In this document: positions 15,236 through 24,038 of the stretch, piece by piece
Position numbering within the stretch: the stretch's first letter is position 1
How the letters are laid out: each line of letters opens with the position of its first letter
Assembly: GCA_027306505.1 (NCBI GenBank)
Contig: DAHUZP010000026.1
Span: 62,001 to 126,000 of the forward strand
Source: Thermoplasmata archaeon
Lineage (GTDB): Archaea > Thermoplasmatota > Thermoplasmata > Lutacidiplasmatales > UBA184
Length of the DNA stretch: 64,000 nt
Reading direction: 5' to 3'
Notes under the pieces: generated by a model
Seen by the model: the letters and a program-made list of their open reading frames with translations, nothing else
What the model was told of the DNA's origin: nothing
Database searches by the model: none
Position numbers and translations under genes: made by a program

Positions 15236-18200
15236 ATGTCCCCGCCCAACTGCCGCCGAACGCTCGCGCCCCTCGCCCCGCTGACGATCCTGCTGCCCCT
15301 CGCCTTGATCACGACCGTCCTGTTGCCCGGGGGTGGGATCGGCGCCGGCACGTGGGTCTCCCCCCAGGCTCCCACGGCAGGGACCGACCCCGTGCAGCTA
15401 CCCCACGCCGGCGGCGGCGCGCCGGACGCCCCTGCGGGCGGTCCCTACGGGGTCGCCGCCATCACGCCACCCTTCCCCACCGTCGAAGTGGGCGGCTCCG
15501 TCCCGCTCACGGTCAGCCTCGCTACCCAGCCAGGCTACCCTACGGCCTTCCTGTTGGGGGAGTCCTGGACCCTGTCGCCCTCCGCTCCCGCGGAACTCGC
15601 GAGCTCCGACCAGGTCTCGGCCACCTTCTACGCGACCAGCGTCAGCTCTGCCACCATCGTCACGGTGTCGGTCTCGGTGAGCGCGGTGATCCCGCAAAAC
15701 TTCCCCATCTTCTTCACGGCGGTCGCTAGCACTTCGGTCACCGTCGTCCCGCCGTTGACCTTGACCACCACGCAGGCGTCCCCCGATCCGGCCTCTCCTG
15801 GGGAGACGGTCACCCTCTCCGGACAGATCGCGGGCGGCGACCCTCCGTACTCGGTCGAGGTGGACTTCGGCGACCAGACCAACGCCCTCCTGAACGCCCC
15901 AGCCCCCGGCCCGATCTCGGTCTCCCATGTCTACGCCGCGGGGGTCTTCCAGCCTCGCTTCCTGCTCTCCGACAGCAGCGGGCAGAGCTTGGTCGCGTCG
16001 GTCCAGAGCTCGGTGATCGTGAGCGCTCAACTGGGAGCGGCGATCCTGGGTCCTGCCGGGGCGGACGAAGGTGACCCCGTCGTGCTGCATGCCAGCGTAG
16101 GCGGTGGCAGCGCGCCCTACTCCTACCTCTGGTCGGACTCCTGGGGGGATACCTCCTACGCCGCGGGTGCATGGGCGCTCACCCCTGGACACGTCGGCAC
16201 CCTCACGGTCCGTCTCACCGTCTCCGACTCCCAAGGTCAGACGTTCGTCGCTCCTCCGGCGTCGTTCAACGTGGCGAGCCCCCCGTCGCTCACCATCTCC
16301 TCCCGCACGGGAGAGGCCGACGTGGGGACCGCCTTCCCCTTCCTGCTCTCGGTCCAGGGTGGCAACGGCCCGTTCGAGGTCGACTGGTCACCGGGCCAGG
16401 GTGCGGAGAGCCAGCAGACCGAGCTCCCCATGGACGGGACCTATTCGGAGCCCTTCACCTTCTCCACACCGGGCCAGCTATGGAGCTCTGGAGAGGTCGA
16501 GGACGCCCTCGGCGTGACGTTCATCACCAGCGGACAGGTGGGCGAGGTCGTCCCCGCTCCACAAGTGGACGTGGGCGCATCCCCCTCGGTCCCTTCCGAG
16601 GGGCACCCCTTCACCCTCACCGGGTCCATCTCCGGTGGCCTCGCCCCGTACTCCTGGGACTGGGTGTTCGGCGGGCCCGTGGCCTCCTCCACGCCCCTTT
16701 CGGGTACCCTCCCGACGGTCGGTTCGGTCCTCTGGAACGGTTCCCTTCCCATCGCCGAGGGGCTGTCGGCCGAGCTTCAGGTCTCCGACGCCTCCGGCGC
16801 CGTGGTCACGGGGAGCTTGGAGCTCGAGGTGCTGGCCCCTCTCCAAGCATCCCTCGCCCTCCAACCGTCCCGGGGTGAGATCGACCGGGACCTCTCCGCG
16901 ACCGTGACGGTCGCCGGGGGCTCTGGCCCCTACGCGGTCTCCGTGTCGGGCTCCGACGGGGAGGTGCAGGCGCTCACCCTGGACGAAGCGGGCGCCTACA
17001 CCTTCGTGCTCCGACCCCAGGCGCAAGGCAACCTCACGGTCTGCGCGCAGGTGACGGACGCTCTCGGACACCAGACCACCTCGACCGCTCGCGTTCCGAT
17101 CGCCCTCGCCTTCCGCGCCCTGGCCTCCCTGAGCTCCAATGCCATCGACGCGGGCGGTCATGCCCAGGTCGCTCTCTGGATGTCGGGCGGCTGGGCCCCC
17201 TTCTCCGGCACCCTCAGCCTCTCCGATGGCCGGAGCTTCCCCTTCCAGGGCCCTTCCTCGACCTTCTCCTTCAACATCTCCTTCCCTCTACCCGGGCCCG
17301 TCGTCCTCTCCTACGAGGTGTTGGACGCGATCGGCGCTTCCTCCGGCGGTTCGGTCGGCGCGACGGTCAATCCGGCTCCCTGGGCGAGCCTCCAGGCCGG
17401 TGCGTCCCAAACGGACGTGGGAGCTCCGCTCGATTTCGTGGTCTCGGCGGGCGGCGGTACGGGGATCTTCCCGTCCGTCCACACGTACTTCGGAGATGGG
17501 GGCTTTGCGACCACCTGGTCCACCGCTCACATCTATGCCCAGGCCGGCACGTTCGAAGCGAACGCCAGCGTCCAGGACTCGGCGGGAGCGATGGCCTCCA
17601 GCGCTCCCGTCACGGTCCACGTGGTCCCCGCCCCACAGGTCGCGGCCGAGATGACCCTCCCCGGGGCGGACCAAGGGGTGGGCGTGCCGTTCGCGAGCCA
17701 GGTGTCGTTCGGCACTCCCCCCTTCAGTTACCGGTGGGACTTCGGGGACGGCGGCGTCAGCGCGGACCCCGAGCCGACCCACACCTATGCCATGGTAGGG
17801 TTCTACCGGGTGACCCTCACGGTGACCGACAGTGCGGGGAGCTCCGTGACGGCGCCCCCCGTGAACGTATCGGTCGCACCCTCGGCGGCCCTCTCCGCTT
17901 CCCTCAATCGGACCGCGCTCGAGGTCGGCACCCCCTCGCTCTTCCAGGCCACGATCCTCGGTGGGGCCGCCCCCGCCCAGGTGACGTGGACCTTCGGGGA
18001 CGGCTCGATGGCCACAGGTCTCGTCCTGAACCACACGTACTCGACCCCCGGGACCTTCACCGTCGTGGCCTCTCTCACCGACGCAGCCGGGGGTCATGCG
18101 GTCGAGGACCTCTCGGTCAGTGTCGCTCCCGCTCTGCACGCGACCGGGATTGGGGACGCGTCGGGCGCCGCCGAGGTCGGCGCGAACCTGCTCCTCACCG

Positions 18201-20713
18201 AGCAGCCGAGCGGCGGGGTCGCTCCGTTCCAGTTCTCCTGGCAGCTCGGGGGGCTCCACGCGGCAGGGGCAGGGTTGACCTCATGGTCGGTCGTGCCGAA
18301 CGCCTCCGGATCGTTCCAGGGCACCGTGACGGTCACGGACGCGGACGGAGCGGCGAGCTCCGTCGACTTCGCGGTCTACGCCGTTCCCGGACTGAGCGTG
18401 GCGCCGGTCCTTCAGCCCAACGTCCCGGAGGCCGGATCGGCCTTCCAGGTCACTGCGGGGGAGTCTGGAGGGGTGCCTCCGTTCACCTACGCGTGGTCGC
18501 TCCCTCCGGCCCTACCGGATCCAGGGAACGTCTCGCGCTGGGAGGGGCAGGTCCCGTCGCCGGGGCCCCTGCCGGTGGGGGTGACCGTGACCGATGCTTT
18601 GGGTAGGGCGGTCTCCGCCTCCCTGACGCTGAACGTGGCCCCTGCCCTTCTCGTGTACGTGGGCCCAGGGGGCCTCTACGCCGATGCCGGGGTTCCCCTG
18701 ACGATCGACGCGGTCGTGCAGGGCGGGGTCGGGAACGTCACGACCACCCTTGCCACACCGTTCGGCTCCGTCCGTATCGGCAGCGCTCCGGTGGTCTTCC
18801 CCACGCCGGGGGTCTTCCCCGTGAGCGTGGAGGCCGTCGACCAGAACGGGGCGGTCGCGACGGCCGTGACGAACGTCACGGTGCATGCGGCACCCGTGGC
18901 CGCCTTCCTATCGCTCCAGCCAACGGTGGCCGTCGGAGCGAGCGAGCTCTGGAAGGCGAGGGTCGTGGGGGGAAGCGCGCCCTACCTGGAGACCTGGAGC
19001 GTCGCAGGGCTGGGCAGCTGGTCCGGGAGCGAGGTGAACGTCACGCTCCCCGAGGTCGGCACCTACGGGGTCACCTTGACGGTGCTGGACTCGGCCGGGG
19101 CGCGTAGCGTCCTGCAATCCAACGTGACCGCGGTCCACGACGCGCTCTCGTTGTCGATGAACGCGAGCGCAGTGGAGGGATTGCTGCCTCTGCAGAGCGT
19201 GGTCACGGTCACGCCCGTCGGAGGAGCCGGTCCCATCGGTCTCACCGTGACCCTGGACGGGAACCCCTGCGCTCCCCCGGTCGAGACGGAGCCGGGGCTG
19301 CCGTGGTCCCTGGCGCTCGACCTCACGGGCGCGGGCCGTCACGTGGTCCTCTTCGAGGCGACCGATGCCCTGGGCGCCAGCGCGAACCGGTCGCTGACCC
19401 TGCGTGCCTACTCTTCGCTCCAGGCTCCCGTGTTCGCCCCGGATCCGGCGGAGACCGGGGCGGGGGTCCCGCTCCTGCTCACCGGCTCCTCTGCGCCGGA
19501 CCCGAACGCGTCGGGCGCGGTCCAGGGGGACGGGGCGCTCGATTGGTGGGGGCCCGATGTCGCTCCCCGGGCAGGGCCCGTGTCGACGTTCCTCTCGGAC
19601 GCCAGCGGGACGAGCGTCGTCGACCTCTCCGAAACGCTCACCGCGACGGACGGGCGGCTGCTGCAGAACCTCACCGAGCCGGTCCCTGTGAACGTCCTAC
19701 CGGGACCGGCCACGCAGATGGCCTTCCCCGGCTCGCGCGTCACGCTGCCTGCCGGGGTGAACCTGTCGGTGGAGGTCGCGGCCCTGGACCGGTGGGGGAA
19801 CCTCAACACCACCTACGAGGGAGCGCTGTCCGCGGGTCTCCTCACGGGCCCCGAGGGAGCCCCGCTCTCGCTGGCGAGCGCGTTCGTGGATGGAAGGGCG
19901 CCGCTCAGCTTCTACGGGACCCGCGCGGGCACGGCGACCTACGCGCTCACCGGAGGTCCCGGACCACGGACCAACCTGTCCGTCGTCTGGGAGGCCAACC
20001 CTCTGCGGGCCGTCCTGCGGCTGCTCAGTTGGGAGAGGTCGGGCTCCTCGCTCCTACTGAACATCAGCGCCCTGGATGCCTTCGGGAACCCGCTTTCGAA
20101 CTTCTCGGTGACCGCGGAGGTGCCGGGGGGCCCCTCCGTCCAGGGCGTCGCCGAGAACGGGAGCCTCAGCCTGATCCTTCCCGGCGCGACCGGGGCCTCC
20201 CAGTTGGAACTCCTGGGTCCGGCGGGGGCGCAGACCACGGTCCTGCTGCCCGGAGGGAGCGATCCTTCCTCCTCGGCGGACATGCTCTGGGTCGCGATGC
20301 TCCTCGGAGGGATCCTCGCGACCGGGCTCGTGCTCTCCTGGCAGAGGCGGAGGTCCCGCCGCTCGAAGGGGGCAGGCTCGACGGCGAAGGGGACCCCCGG
20401 GCTCCTGGAGGCGAAAGGCGCGATGGAGGAGATCATCGCCCAGCTCCCCGGAGAGGACCGGGCCTCCCTGCTGGTCCTCGCCGAGGAGCATGGAATCGCT
20501 CGTCAGGACGCCGAGGAGGCGTTGGTCCTCCTGGAGCGCGACCATCGAGCGGTCCGTACGAACGATCCCGAAGGGGTGGAGCGGTGGGACCCGCCGGTCC
20601 CTAGGGAAGAGGAGCCGATGCGCCCCTTCAACGCCCAGCCTGAGACCTCCCCCTCCGAAGGGGAGGGCTCCGGCCGGGAGCGGGCGGAAGCAGGTCAGGA
20701 GGTGGTCCCATGA
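15236..20713 (+). CDS. Giant PKD/Ig-repeat surface protein with C-terminal membrane anchor and winged-helix-like tail
   Basis: An 1825-residue extracellular protein. Residues 1-40 form a signal peptide (basic start, then a long hydrophobic core LTILLPLALITTVLL). From about 70 to 1500 come about 14 repeats of roughly 85 residues of PKD/Ig type. The best preserved show YRWDFGDGG and VTWTFGDGS with HTYxxxGxFxVxxxVTDSAG. Others are degenerate but keep the APYxxxW and VTDAxG ends. A less repetitive region follows at 1500-1670, then one transmembrane helix at about 1681-1705 (LWVAMLLGGILATGLVL) and a basic stop-transfer. The 100-residue cytoplasmic tail has a helical unit (MEEIIAQLPGEDRASLLVLA, then ARQDAEEALVLLERDHRAVRT) resembling a winged helix. 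The stop overlaps the ATG of the VirB2-like gene (ATGA), so it heads the T4SS-like operon. It is likely an adhesin or S-layer-associated stalk. Confidence 0.85.
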   Translation: MSPPNCRRTLAPLAPLTILLPLALITTVLLPGGGIGAGTWVSPQAPTAGTDPVQLPHAGGGAPDAPAGGPYGVAAITPPFPTVEVGGSVPLTVSLATQPGYPTAFLLGESWTLSPSAPAELASSDQVSATFYATSVSSATIVTVSVSVSAVIPQNFPIFFTAVASTSVTVVPPLTLTTTQASPDPASPGETVTLSGQIAGGDPPYSVEVDFGDQTNALLNAPAPGPISVSHVYAAGVFQPRFLLSDSSGQSLVASVQSSVIVSAQLGAAILGPAGADEGDPVVLHASVGGGSAPYSYLWSDSWGDTSYAAGAWALTPGHVGTLTVRLTVSDSQGQTFVAPPASFNVASPPSLTISSRTGEADVGTAFPFLLSVQGGNGPFEVDWSPGQGAESQQTELPMDGTYSEPFTFSTPGQLWSSGEVEDALGVTFITSGQVGEVVPAPQVDVGASPSVPSEGHPFTLTGSISGGLAPYSWDWVFGGPVASSTPLSGTLPTVGSVLWNGSLPIAEGLSAELQVSDASGAVVTGSLELEVLAPLQASLALQPSRGEIDRDLSATVTVAGGSGPYAVSVSGSDGEVQALTLDEAGAYTFVLRPQAQGNLTVCAQVTDALGHQTTSTARVPIALAFRALASLSSNAIDAGGHAQVALWMSGGWAPFSGTLSLSDGRSFPFQGPSSTFSFNISFPLPGPVVLSYEVLDAIGASSGGSVGATVNPAPWASLQAGASQTDVGAPLDFVVSAGGGTGIFPSVHTYFGDGGFATTWSTAHIYAQAGTFEANASVQDSAGAMASSAPVTVHVVPAPQVAAEMTLPGADQGVGVPFASQVSFGTPPFSYRWDFGDGGVSADPEPTHTYAMVGFYRVTLTVTDSAGSSVTAPPVNVSVAPSAALSASLNRTALEVGTPSLFQATILGGAAPAQVTWTFGDGSMATGLVLNHTYSTPGTFTVVASLTDAAGGHAVEDLSVSVAPALHATGIGDASGAAEVGANLLLTEQPSGGVAPFQFSWQLGGLHAAGAGLTSWSVVPNASGSFQGTVTVTDADGAASSVDFAVYAVPGLSVAPVLQPNVPEAGSAFQVTAGESGGVPPFTYAWSLPPALPDPGNVSRWEGQVPSPGPLPVGVTVTDALGRAVSASLTLNVAPALLVYVGPGGLYADAGVPLTIDAVVQGGVGNVTTTLATPFGSVRIGSAPVVFPTPGVFPVSVEAVDQNGAVATAVTNVTVHAAPVAAFLSLQPTVAVGASELWKARVVGGSAPYLETWSVAGLGSWSGSEVNVTLPEVGTYGVTLTVLDSAGARSVLQSNVTAVHDALSLSMNASAVEGLLPLQSVVTVTPVGGAGPIGLTVTLDGNPCAPPVETEPGLPWSLALDLTGAGRHVVLFEATDALGASANRSLTLRAYSSLQAPVFAPDPAETGAGVPLLLTGSSAPDPNASGAVQGDGALDWWGPDVAPRAGPVSTFLSDASGTSVVDLSETLTATDGRLLQNLTEPVPVNVLPGPATQMAFPGSRVTLPAGVNLSVEVAALDRWGNLNTTYEGALSAGLLTGPEGAPLSLASAFVDGRAPLSFYGTRAGTATYALTGGPGPRTNLSVVWEANPLRAVLRLLSWERSGSSLLLNISALDAFGNPLSNFSVTAEVPGGPSVQGVAENGSLSLILPGATGASQLELLGPAGAQTTVLLPGGSDPSSSADMLWVAMLLGGILATGLVLSWQRRRSRRSKGAGSTAKGTPGLLEAKGAMEEIIAQLPGEDRASLLVLAEEHGIARQDAEEALVLLERDHRAVRTNDPEGVERWDPPVPREEEPMRPFNAQPETSPSEGEGSGRERAEAGQEVVP

Positions 20714-21198
20714 AGGCCAGGTCTCGACGGGCCCCCTCGCGACACCGCCTCTGCTTGGGGCCCCTCGCGGCGGCGCTCCTCTGGCTCGCGATCTTCCCGC
20801 TCCTCTCCGGGGGGGCGGTGGGAGGGACGGCCTTCCTGGGGACGACCACCGCGTCGCACGGGTCGGCCGTGACCTCGATCGGACCTGGCACGCCCTCCGC
20901 GTTTGTCGCGCCCCCCGGCATCGGGCGCACGACCTCCCTCACAGGAACGAGCACGAACGCGACCCAGAACCTCAGCGCGGTCCTGGACCGGGCCGTCCTG
21001 CTCGTCAGCATCGCGGCGGCCGGAGTGATCACTCTGGTCTGGTCCCGCGTCGCCCTCTCCTGGTTCTCGCACGACCCCTCGAAGAAGGTCCAGGCGAAGG
21101 AGCGGGCGCGCGATGCTCTCGTGGGCAGCGCGATCCTGCTCGCGGCCGTGAGCGGGCTCGCATGGGGTCTCGCCAGCTGGGTCCTGACCGGCGTGTAG
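20710..21198 (+). CDS. VirB2/TrbC-like pilin (conjugation-type) candidate
   Basis: A 162-residue protein with the hairpin topology of VirB2/TrbC/CedA1 pilins. A long signal segment (about 18-38) is followed by a Thr/Ser-rich linker and a hydrophobic helix at 94-115 (VLLVSIAAAGVITLVWSRVAL). A short basic loop (HDPSKKVQAKERARDA, 121-136) and a second hydrophobic helix at 136-160 complete it. The two-helix hairpin joined by a Lys/Arg-rich cytoplasmic loop is the diagnostic shape. In the family the protein polymerises into a conjugative pilus or import tube with phospholipid. Sequence identity to bacterial VirB2 is expected to be low, so the call leans on topology plus the following VirB6-, PrgI- and VirB4-like genes. 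The ATG overlaps the stop of the giant surface protein. Confidence 0.65.
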   Translation: MKARSRRAPSRHRLCLGPLAAALLWLAIFPLLSGGAVGGTAFLGTTTASHGSAVTSIGPGTPSAFVAPPGIGRTTSLTGTSTNATQNLSAVLDRAVLLVSIAAAGVITLVWSRVALSWFSHDPSKKVQAKERARDALVGSAILLAAVSGLAWGLASWVLTGV

Positions 21199-21256
21199 GC
21201 CCGCAGCATCGAGCGCTCGGCCACGGGAGAGGGTCGCCGTCAGGGAGGACCGATCC

Positions 21257-22672
21257 ATGGACTACGGGACCGTGGTCAAGGCGATCCTCTTCGCCCTGTT
21301 CGGCGCCCTGACGGCGGCGGTGACCGTCGTCACCGGCCCGACGTACGACCTCCTCTTCGTACCGGAGATGGCCCCCTCGAGCGCGTTCGCTCCCTGGCAG
21401 GGCGGCAACGTCTTCGCCCTCGCGGCCGCCTTCTCGAACACTCTGCTCGTCGAGCTCGTCGACCCAGCGGCGGTGCTGGTGATCGCGGCGGTCGGGATGC
21501 TCTACCTCCTCCGGGCGACGCACCCCACGCCGCGCTTGGCGGGACTGGGTCCGAAGCTGGTGCTGGGGGTGCTCGTCGCGAACCTCGCCCTTCCGCTCGC
21601 CGGGGCCTTCTGGCAGCTCGCGGGGGGGCTCTACCCGATCTTCTACGGCTATGGCGGCGGTGCCTGGCAGGTCTACAACAACCTCGTCGGGCCGGGCGGC
21701 GTGCAGATCTCCTGGGACAACGGGCTCCTCTCGTTCATCGTTTCCTGGGTGCTCTTCGGCCTGGTCCTGCTGCTCGCCTTCCTGGTCGCCTTCCGCAGCG
21801 CTCTCGTGGGGGTGTTGCTCGTCCTGCTCCCGCCGCTCACGCTCCTCTGGCCGATCCCGGGTGCGGCGACCCTCGCGAAGAGAGTGTGGGCCCTCTTCCT
21901 CGAGATGACCTTCCTTCCCTGCTTCCTCGTGGTCCCGCTCGTGCTGGCCGTCGGGTCGACCAACGTGCTCCTCACGCTGGGGCTCTTCTCGGTCGCCCTG
22001 GCCATGCCCCAGATCCTTTCGGCCTCAGGGGCGGCGATCTCCCACGCAGGGTTCCCCAACACGAGCTTCGTGGTGGCGGGCGGTCTCACGCAAGGCGCGG
22101 GTGCGGCGCGGGAACAAGGCGCAGGCCTCCTTCGGAAAGGGGGCTCTTCCTGGAGAACGGGCTTCCACCAAGGTCGCTCATCGGCGGGGGGCTCAGGGCC
22201 CTCTTCGCACGCCTCCGGAGGGCACGCCCCCGTGAGCCCCGGCATGAGCGGGCGCGCATCTCGAAGTGGTGCAGGGGGCGCGGCCGGTCCGGTCCTCTGG
22301 GGGTTGGGTGAGGGGCTCGGAAGCTTGGCACGGGTCCTCGGAGAGCGCACAGGGCGAGCCTTCCCCGCGGCCGCTCCGACCCGAACGAGCGGCGCTCTGA
22401 CGAACCCAACCGGGGGCGTGCATCATGCCCACCACCAACCCCACGAGCAGAGGTGGGAGGGAGACGCAATCCCCCCACCGCTCCCGCCCAGGGAGAGCGT
22501 CCACCACGCTGCACGCTCGCGCTCGACCGGGCCGAGCGAGATGGGAGGGGCTTCCCGTGCCGCCTCTGGCCCAGGGATGCGGCCTCAAGGTGGTGCCCCC
22601 TCCCGGGCGGCCGCGGTCGCGCCGCCCCGACCGCCCGCAGCGAACCGGAAGCACGGTGCCGTGACCGCGTGA
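21257..22672 (+). CDS. VirB6/TrbL-like polytopic membrane protein
   Basis: A 471-residue protein whose first 255 residues are mostly membrane: hydrophobic segments at about 7-27, 51-85, 100-124, 156-179, 183-200, 209-233 and 236-252. Residues 260-471 are hydrophilic, rich in Gly, Ser, Arg and Pro, with a histidine cluster (HHAHHQPHEQ) near 390-400. Polytopic proteins with a long soluble tail in this operon position are VirB6/TrbL/CedA, the inner-membrane channel of type IV secretion systems. The ATG at 21257 has GGGAGGA 10 bases upstream. It lies 58 bases after the pilin gene and just before the PrgI-like gene. The family call is by topology and neighbours, with no diagnostic motif. Confidence 0.6.
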   Translation: MDYGTVVKAILFALFGALTAAVTVVTGPTYDLLFVPEMAPSSAFAPWQGGNVFALAAAFSNTLLVELVDPAAVLVIAAVGMLYLLRATHPTPRLAGLGPKLVLGVLVANLALPLAGAFWQLAGGLYPIFYGYGGGAWQVYNNLVGPGGVQISWDNGLLSFIVSWVLFGLVLLLAFLVAFRSALVGVLLVLLPPLTLLWPIPGAATLAKRVWALFLEMTFLPCFLVVPLVLAVGSTNVLLTLGLFSVALAMPQILSASGAAISHAGFPNTSFVVAGGLTQGAGAAREQGAGLLRKGGSSWRTGFHQGRSSAGGSGPSSHASGGHAPVSPGMSGRASRSGAGGAAGPVLWGLGEGLGSLARVLGERTGRAFPAAAPTRTSGALTNPTGGVHHAHHQPHEQRWEGDAIPPPLPPRESVHHAARSRSTGPSEMGGASRAASGPGMRPQGGAPSRAAAVAPPRPPAANRKHGAVTA

Positions 22673-22689
22673 GCCCGAGGTGACAGGCC

Positions 22690-23595
22690 GTGATGCAGGG
22701 GACCTCCATCGAGCTGCCGGAACGGCTGGGACGTCGGATGTCCCTGGGCCCGTTCGAGGACGTTCGGGACCTGCTCCGCTTCCTGCTCATCGCCTCCTGC
22801 GGCTTCCTGCCTGCCGAGCTCTGGGGCCCTTGGGCCTGGCTCCCTTTCGTGGCCGCGGGAGCGGTCCTCACGTTGATCCGGTCGGAGGAGGAGTCGCTCT
22901 GGGTCCTGATGCACCGACGGCTCGCGTTCTCCCTGAGGGCGCGGTCCGGTCCGGTCCCCACGGGGCTCGTGGACCCGCTGGAGGGAGGCGCGCTGACGCC
23001 CACCTCTAACGGCCTCTTCCCGAAGGCCCGTGGTTTAGCTCCGCGCCCAGGGGCCCCTCCCGCACGAGAGGGGTTCCGCGACTGGCAGATCTTCGAGCAC
23101 GATCCGTGGCCCATCTCGGGCCGGGAACCGGAGGAGCTCCTTCGGCAGTCCTCCGCTCTCGTGAGGACGCTCTCGGGCGTCGCCGGGGAGGTCTACCTGG
23201 TCCGAGCGCCATCGGCGTGGAGCGCGGTCCCTTTCCTCCCTCCTGCGCGGTCTGAGGAGAGCGCGGAGGAGACCCGGCTTCGGCAGAGCTACGCCTCGCT
23301 TCTCAGGAGCTCGGTAGCGGGAAAGGTGAGGGCCGACCTGTTCCTGGCGATCCCCCGGTCCCGCCCCAAGGAGGACCCAGGTCCCCGCGGGTTCACCGAC
23401 CCTCGAGAAGGTCTCGAATCGATGGGCTGGGTGCTACGGACGCAAGGGCCCTCTCCTCGGGCGCCCCTAAGGGAAGGCGGCAAGGGTCGGTCCCGGCCCG
23501 ACCGACCTAGGGCGATCGACACGCGCTCCCGACGGGGTCCCCCCCGCACGCTCTCACGTTCACGTCCGGCGGTGGGATCGGGAGCCTTCCCTTGA
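22690..23595 (+). CDS. PrgI/VirB3-like membrane protein with a long soluble C-terminal region
   Basis: The first 75 residues read as the PrgI/VirB3 layout: a short amphipathic start (IELPERLGRRMSLGPFEDV), two closely spaced transmembrane helices (about 27-42 and 45-63), then a basic segment. In type IV secretion loci PrgI/VirB3 partners the VirB4 ATPase at the inner membrane. Here a further 220 residues follow, with FEHDPWPISGREPEEL, then VRTLSGVAGEVYLVRA and GKVRADLFLAIPRSR. This alternating pattern resembles the N-terminal domain of VirB4/TraC proteins. The downstream VirB4-like protein seems to lack most of such a domain, so it may have been re-partitioned onto PrgI. GTG 22690 and ATG 22693 are both good starts, with GAGGTGA at 22677-22683. 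The stop overlaps the next start (TTGA). Confidence 0.6.
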   Translation: MMQGTSIELPERLGRRMSLGPFEDVRDLLRFLLIASCGFLPAELWGPWAWLPFVAAGAVLTLIRSEEESLWVLMHRRLAFSLRARSGPVPTGLVDPLEGGALTPTSNGLFPKARGLAPRPGAPPAREGFRDWQIFEHDPWPISGREPEELLRQSSALVRTLSGVAGEVYLVRAPSAWSAVPFLPPARSEESAEETRLRQSYASLLRSSVAGKVRADLFLAIPRSRPKEDPGPRGFTDPREGLESMGWVLRTQGPSPRAPLREGGKGRSRPDRPRAIDTRSRRGPPRTLSRSRPAVGSGAFP

Positions 23596-24038
23596 AGGCC
23601 CTCAGCTTTGGGCCGAATGACGGTTCGTCTCTCGGTCCTGGTCGGTCGCTCGAGACCCTCGAGCCTTACGCGGTGATGGTCGCCGTGGTCGTCGGGATGA
23701 TCTCGGCAGGCGGCGGCCCCCACGGCGCCACGCCGCCTCTCGTCGCGCTCTGCTGGGTCCTCTTCCTCTGGGTGGAGGCTGGCGGTACGACCATCGGGGC
23801 CCCCGGTCTCCTATCGGTCCGTCCGTGGGTCCCCTCCCTCCTCTGCGCAGTGTTCGCCGGCGCGATCATGGCGGAGCCGTGGCTCTTCCTGGCACAAGGT
23901 ACCCGGGAGTCGCTCGCGGCGGTCTCGGGGGCGGGCCTGGCCTATCTCCTGCTACCGGTACGGGCCCACGGGAGCAACGCCAGGTGGTCGCTCTCCAGGT
24001 CGACGGACCAGGGAGGGTCCATGAGCGAGGGCGGATGA
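23592..24038 (+). CDS. Small four-helix membrane protein of the T4SS-like operon
   Basis: A 148-residue protein with four predicted membrane segments: about 25-43 (PYAVMVAVVVGMISAGG), 50-66 (LVALCWVLFLWVEAG), 78-93 (VPSLLCAVFAGAIMA) and 103-120 (SLAAVSGAGLAYLLL). A short polar C-terminal tail follows. I recognise no family. It starts at TTG 23592, overlapping the PrgI-like gene's TGA, and its own TGA overlaps the ATPase ATG at 24035, so it is translationally locked between two core T4SS-like genes. The position suggests an accessory membrane subunit, comparable in place to the small CedA2-type proteins of archaeal DNA-import systems. That is an analogy, not homology. Confidence 0.6.
   Translation: MKALSFGPNDGSSLGPGRSLETLEPYAVMVAVVVGMISAGGGPHGATPPLVALCWVLFLWVEAGGTTIGAPGLLSVRPWVPSLLCAVFAGAIMAEPWLFLAQGTRESLAAVSGAGLAYLLLPVRAHGSNARWSLSRSTDQGGSMSEGG

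Noticed and set aside
15700-19700. DNA-level tandem repeats in the giant surface-protein gene
   Set aside because: The repeats are at protein-domain level only; neighbouring units have diverged too far to be DNA repeats.
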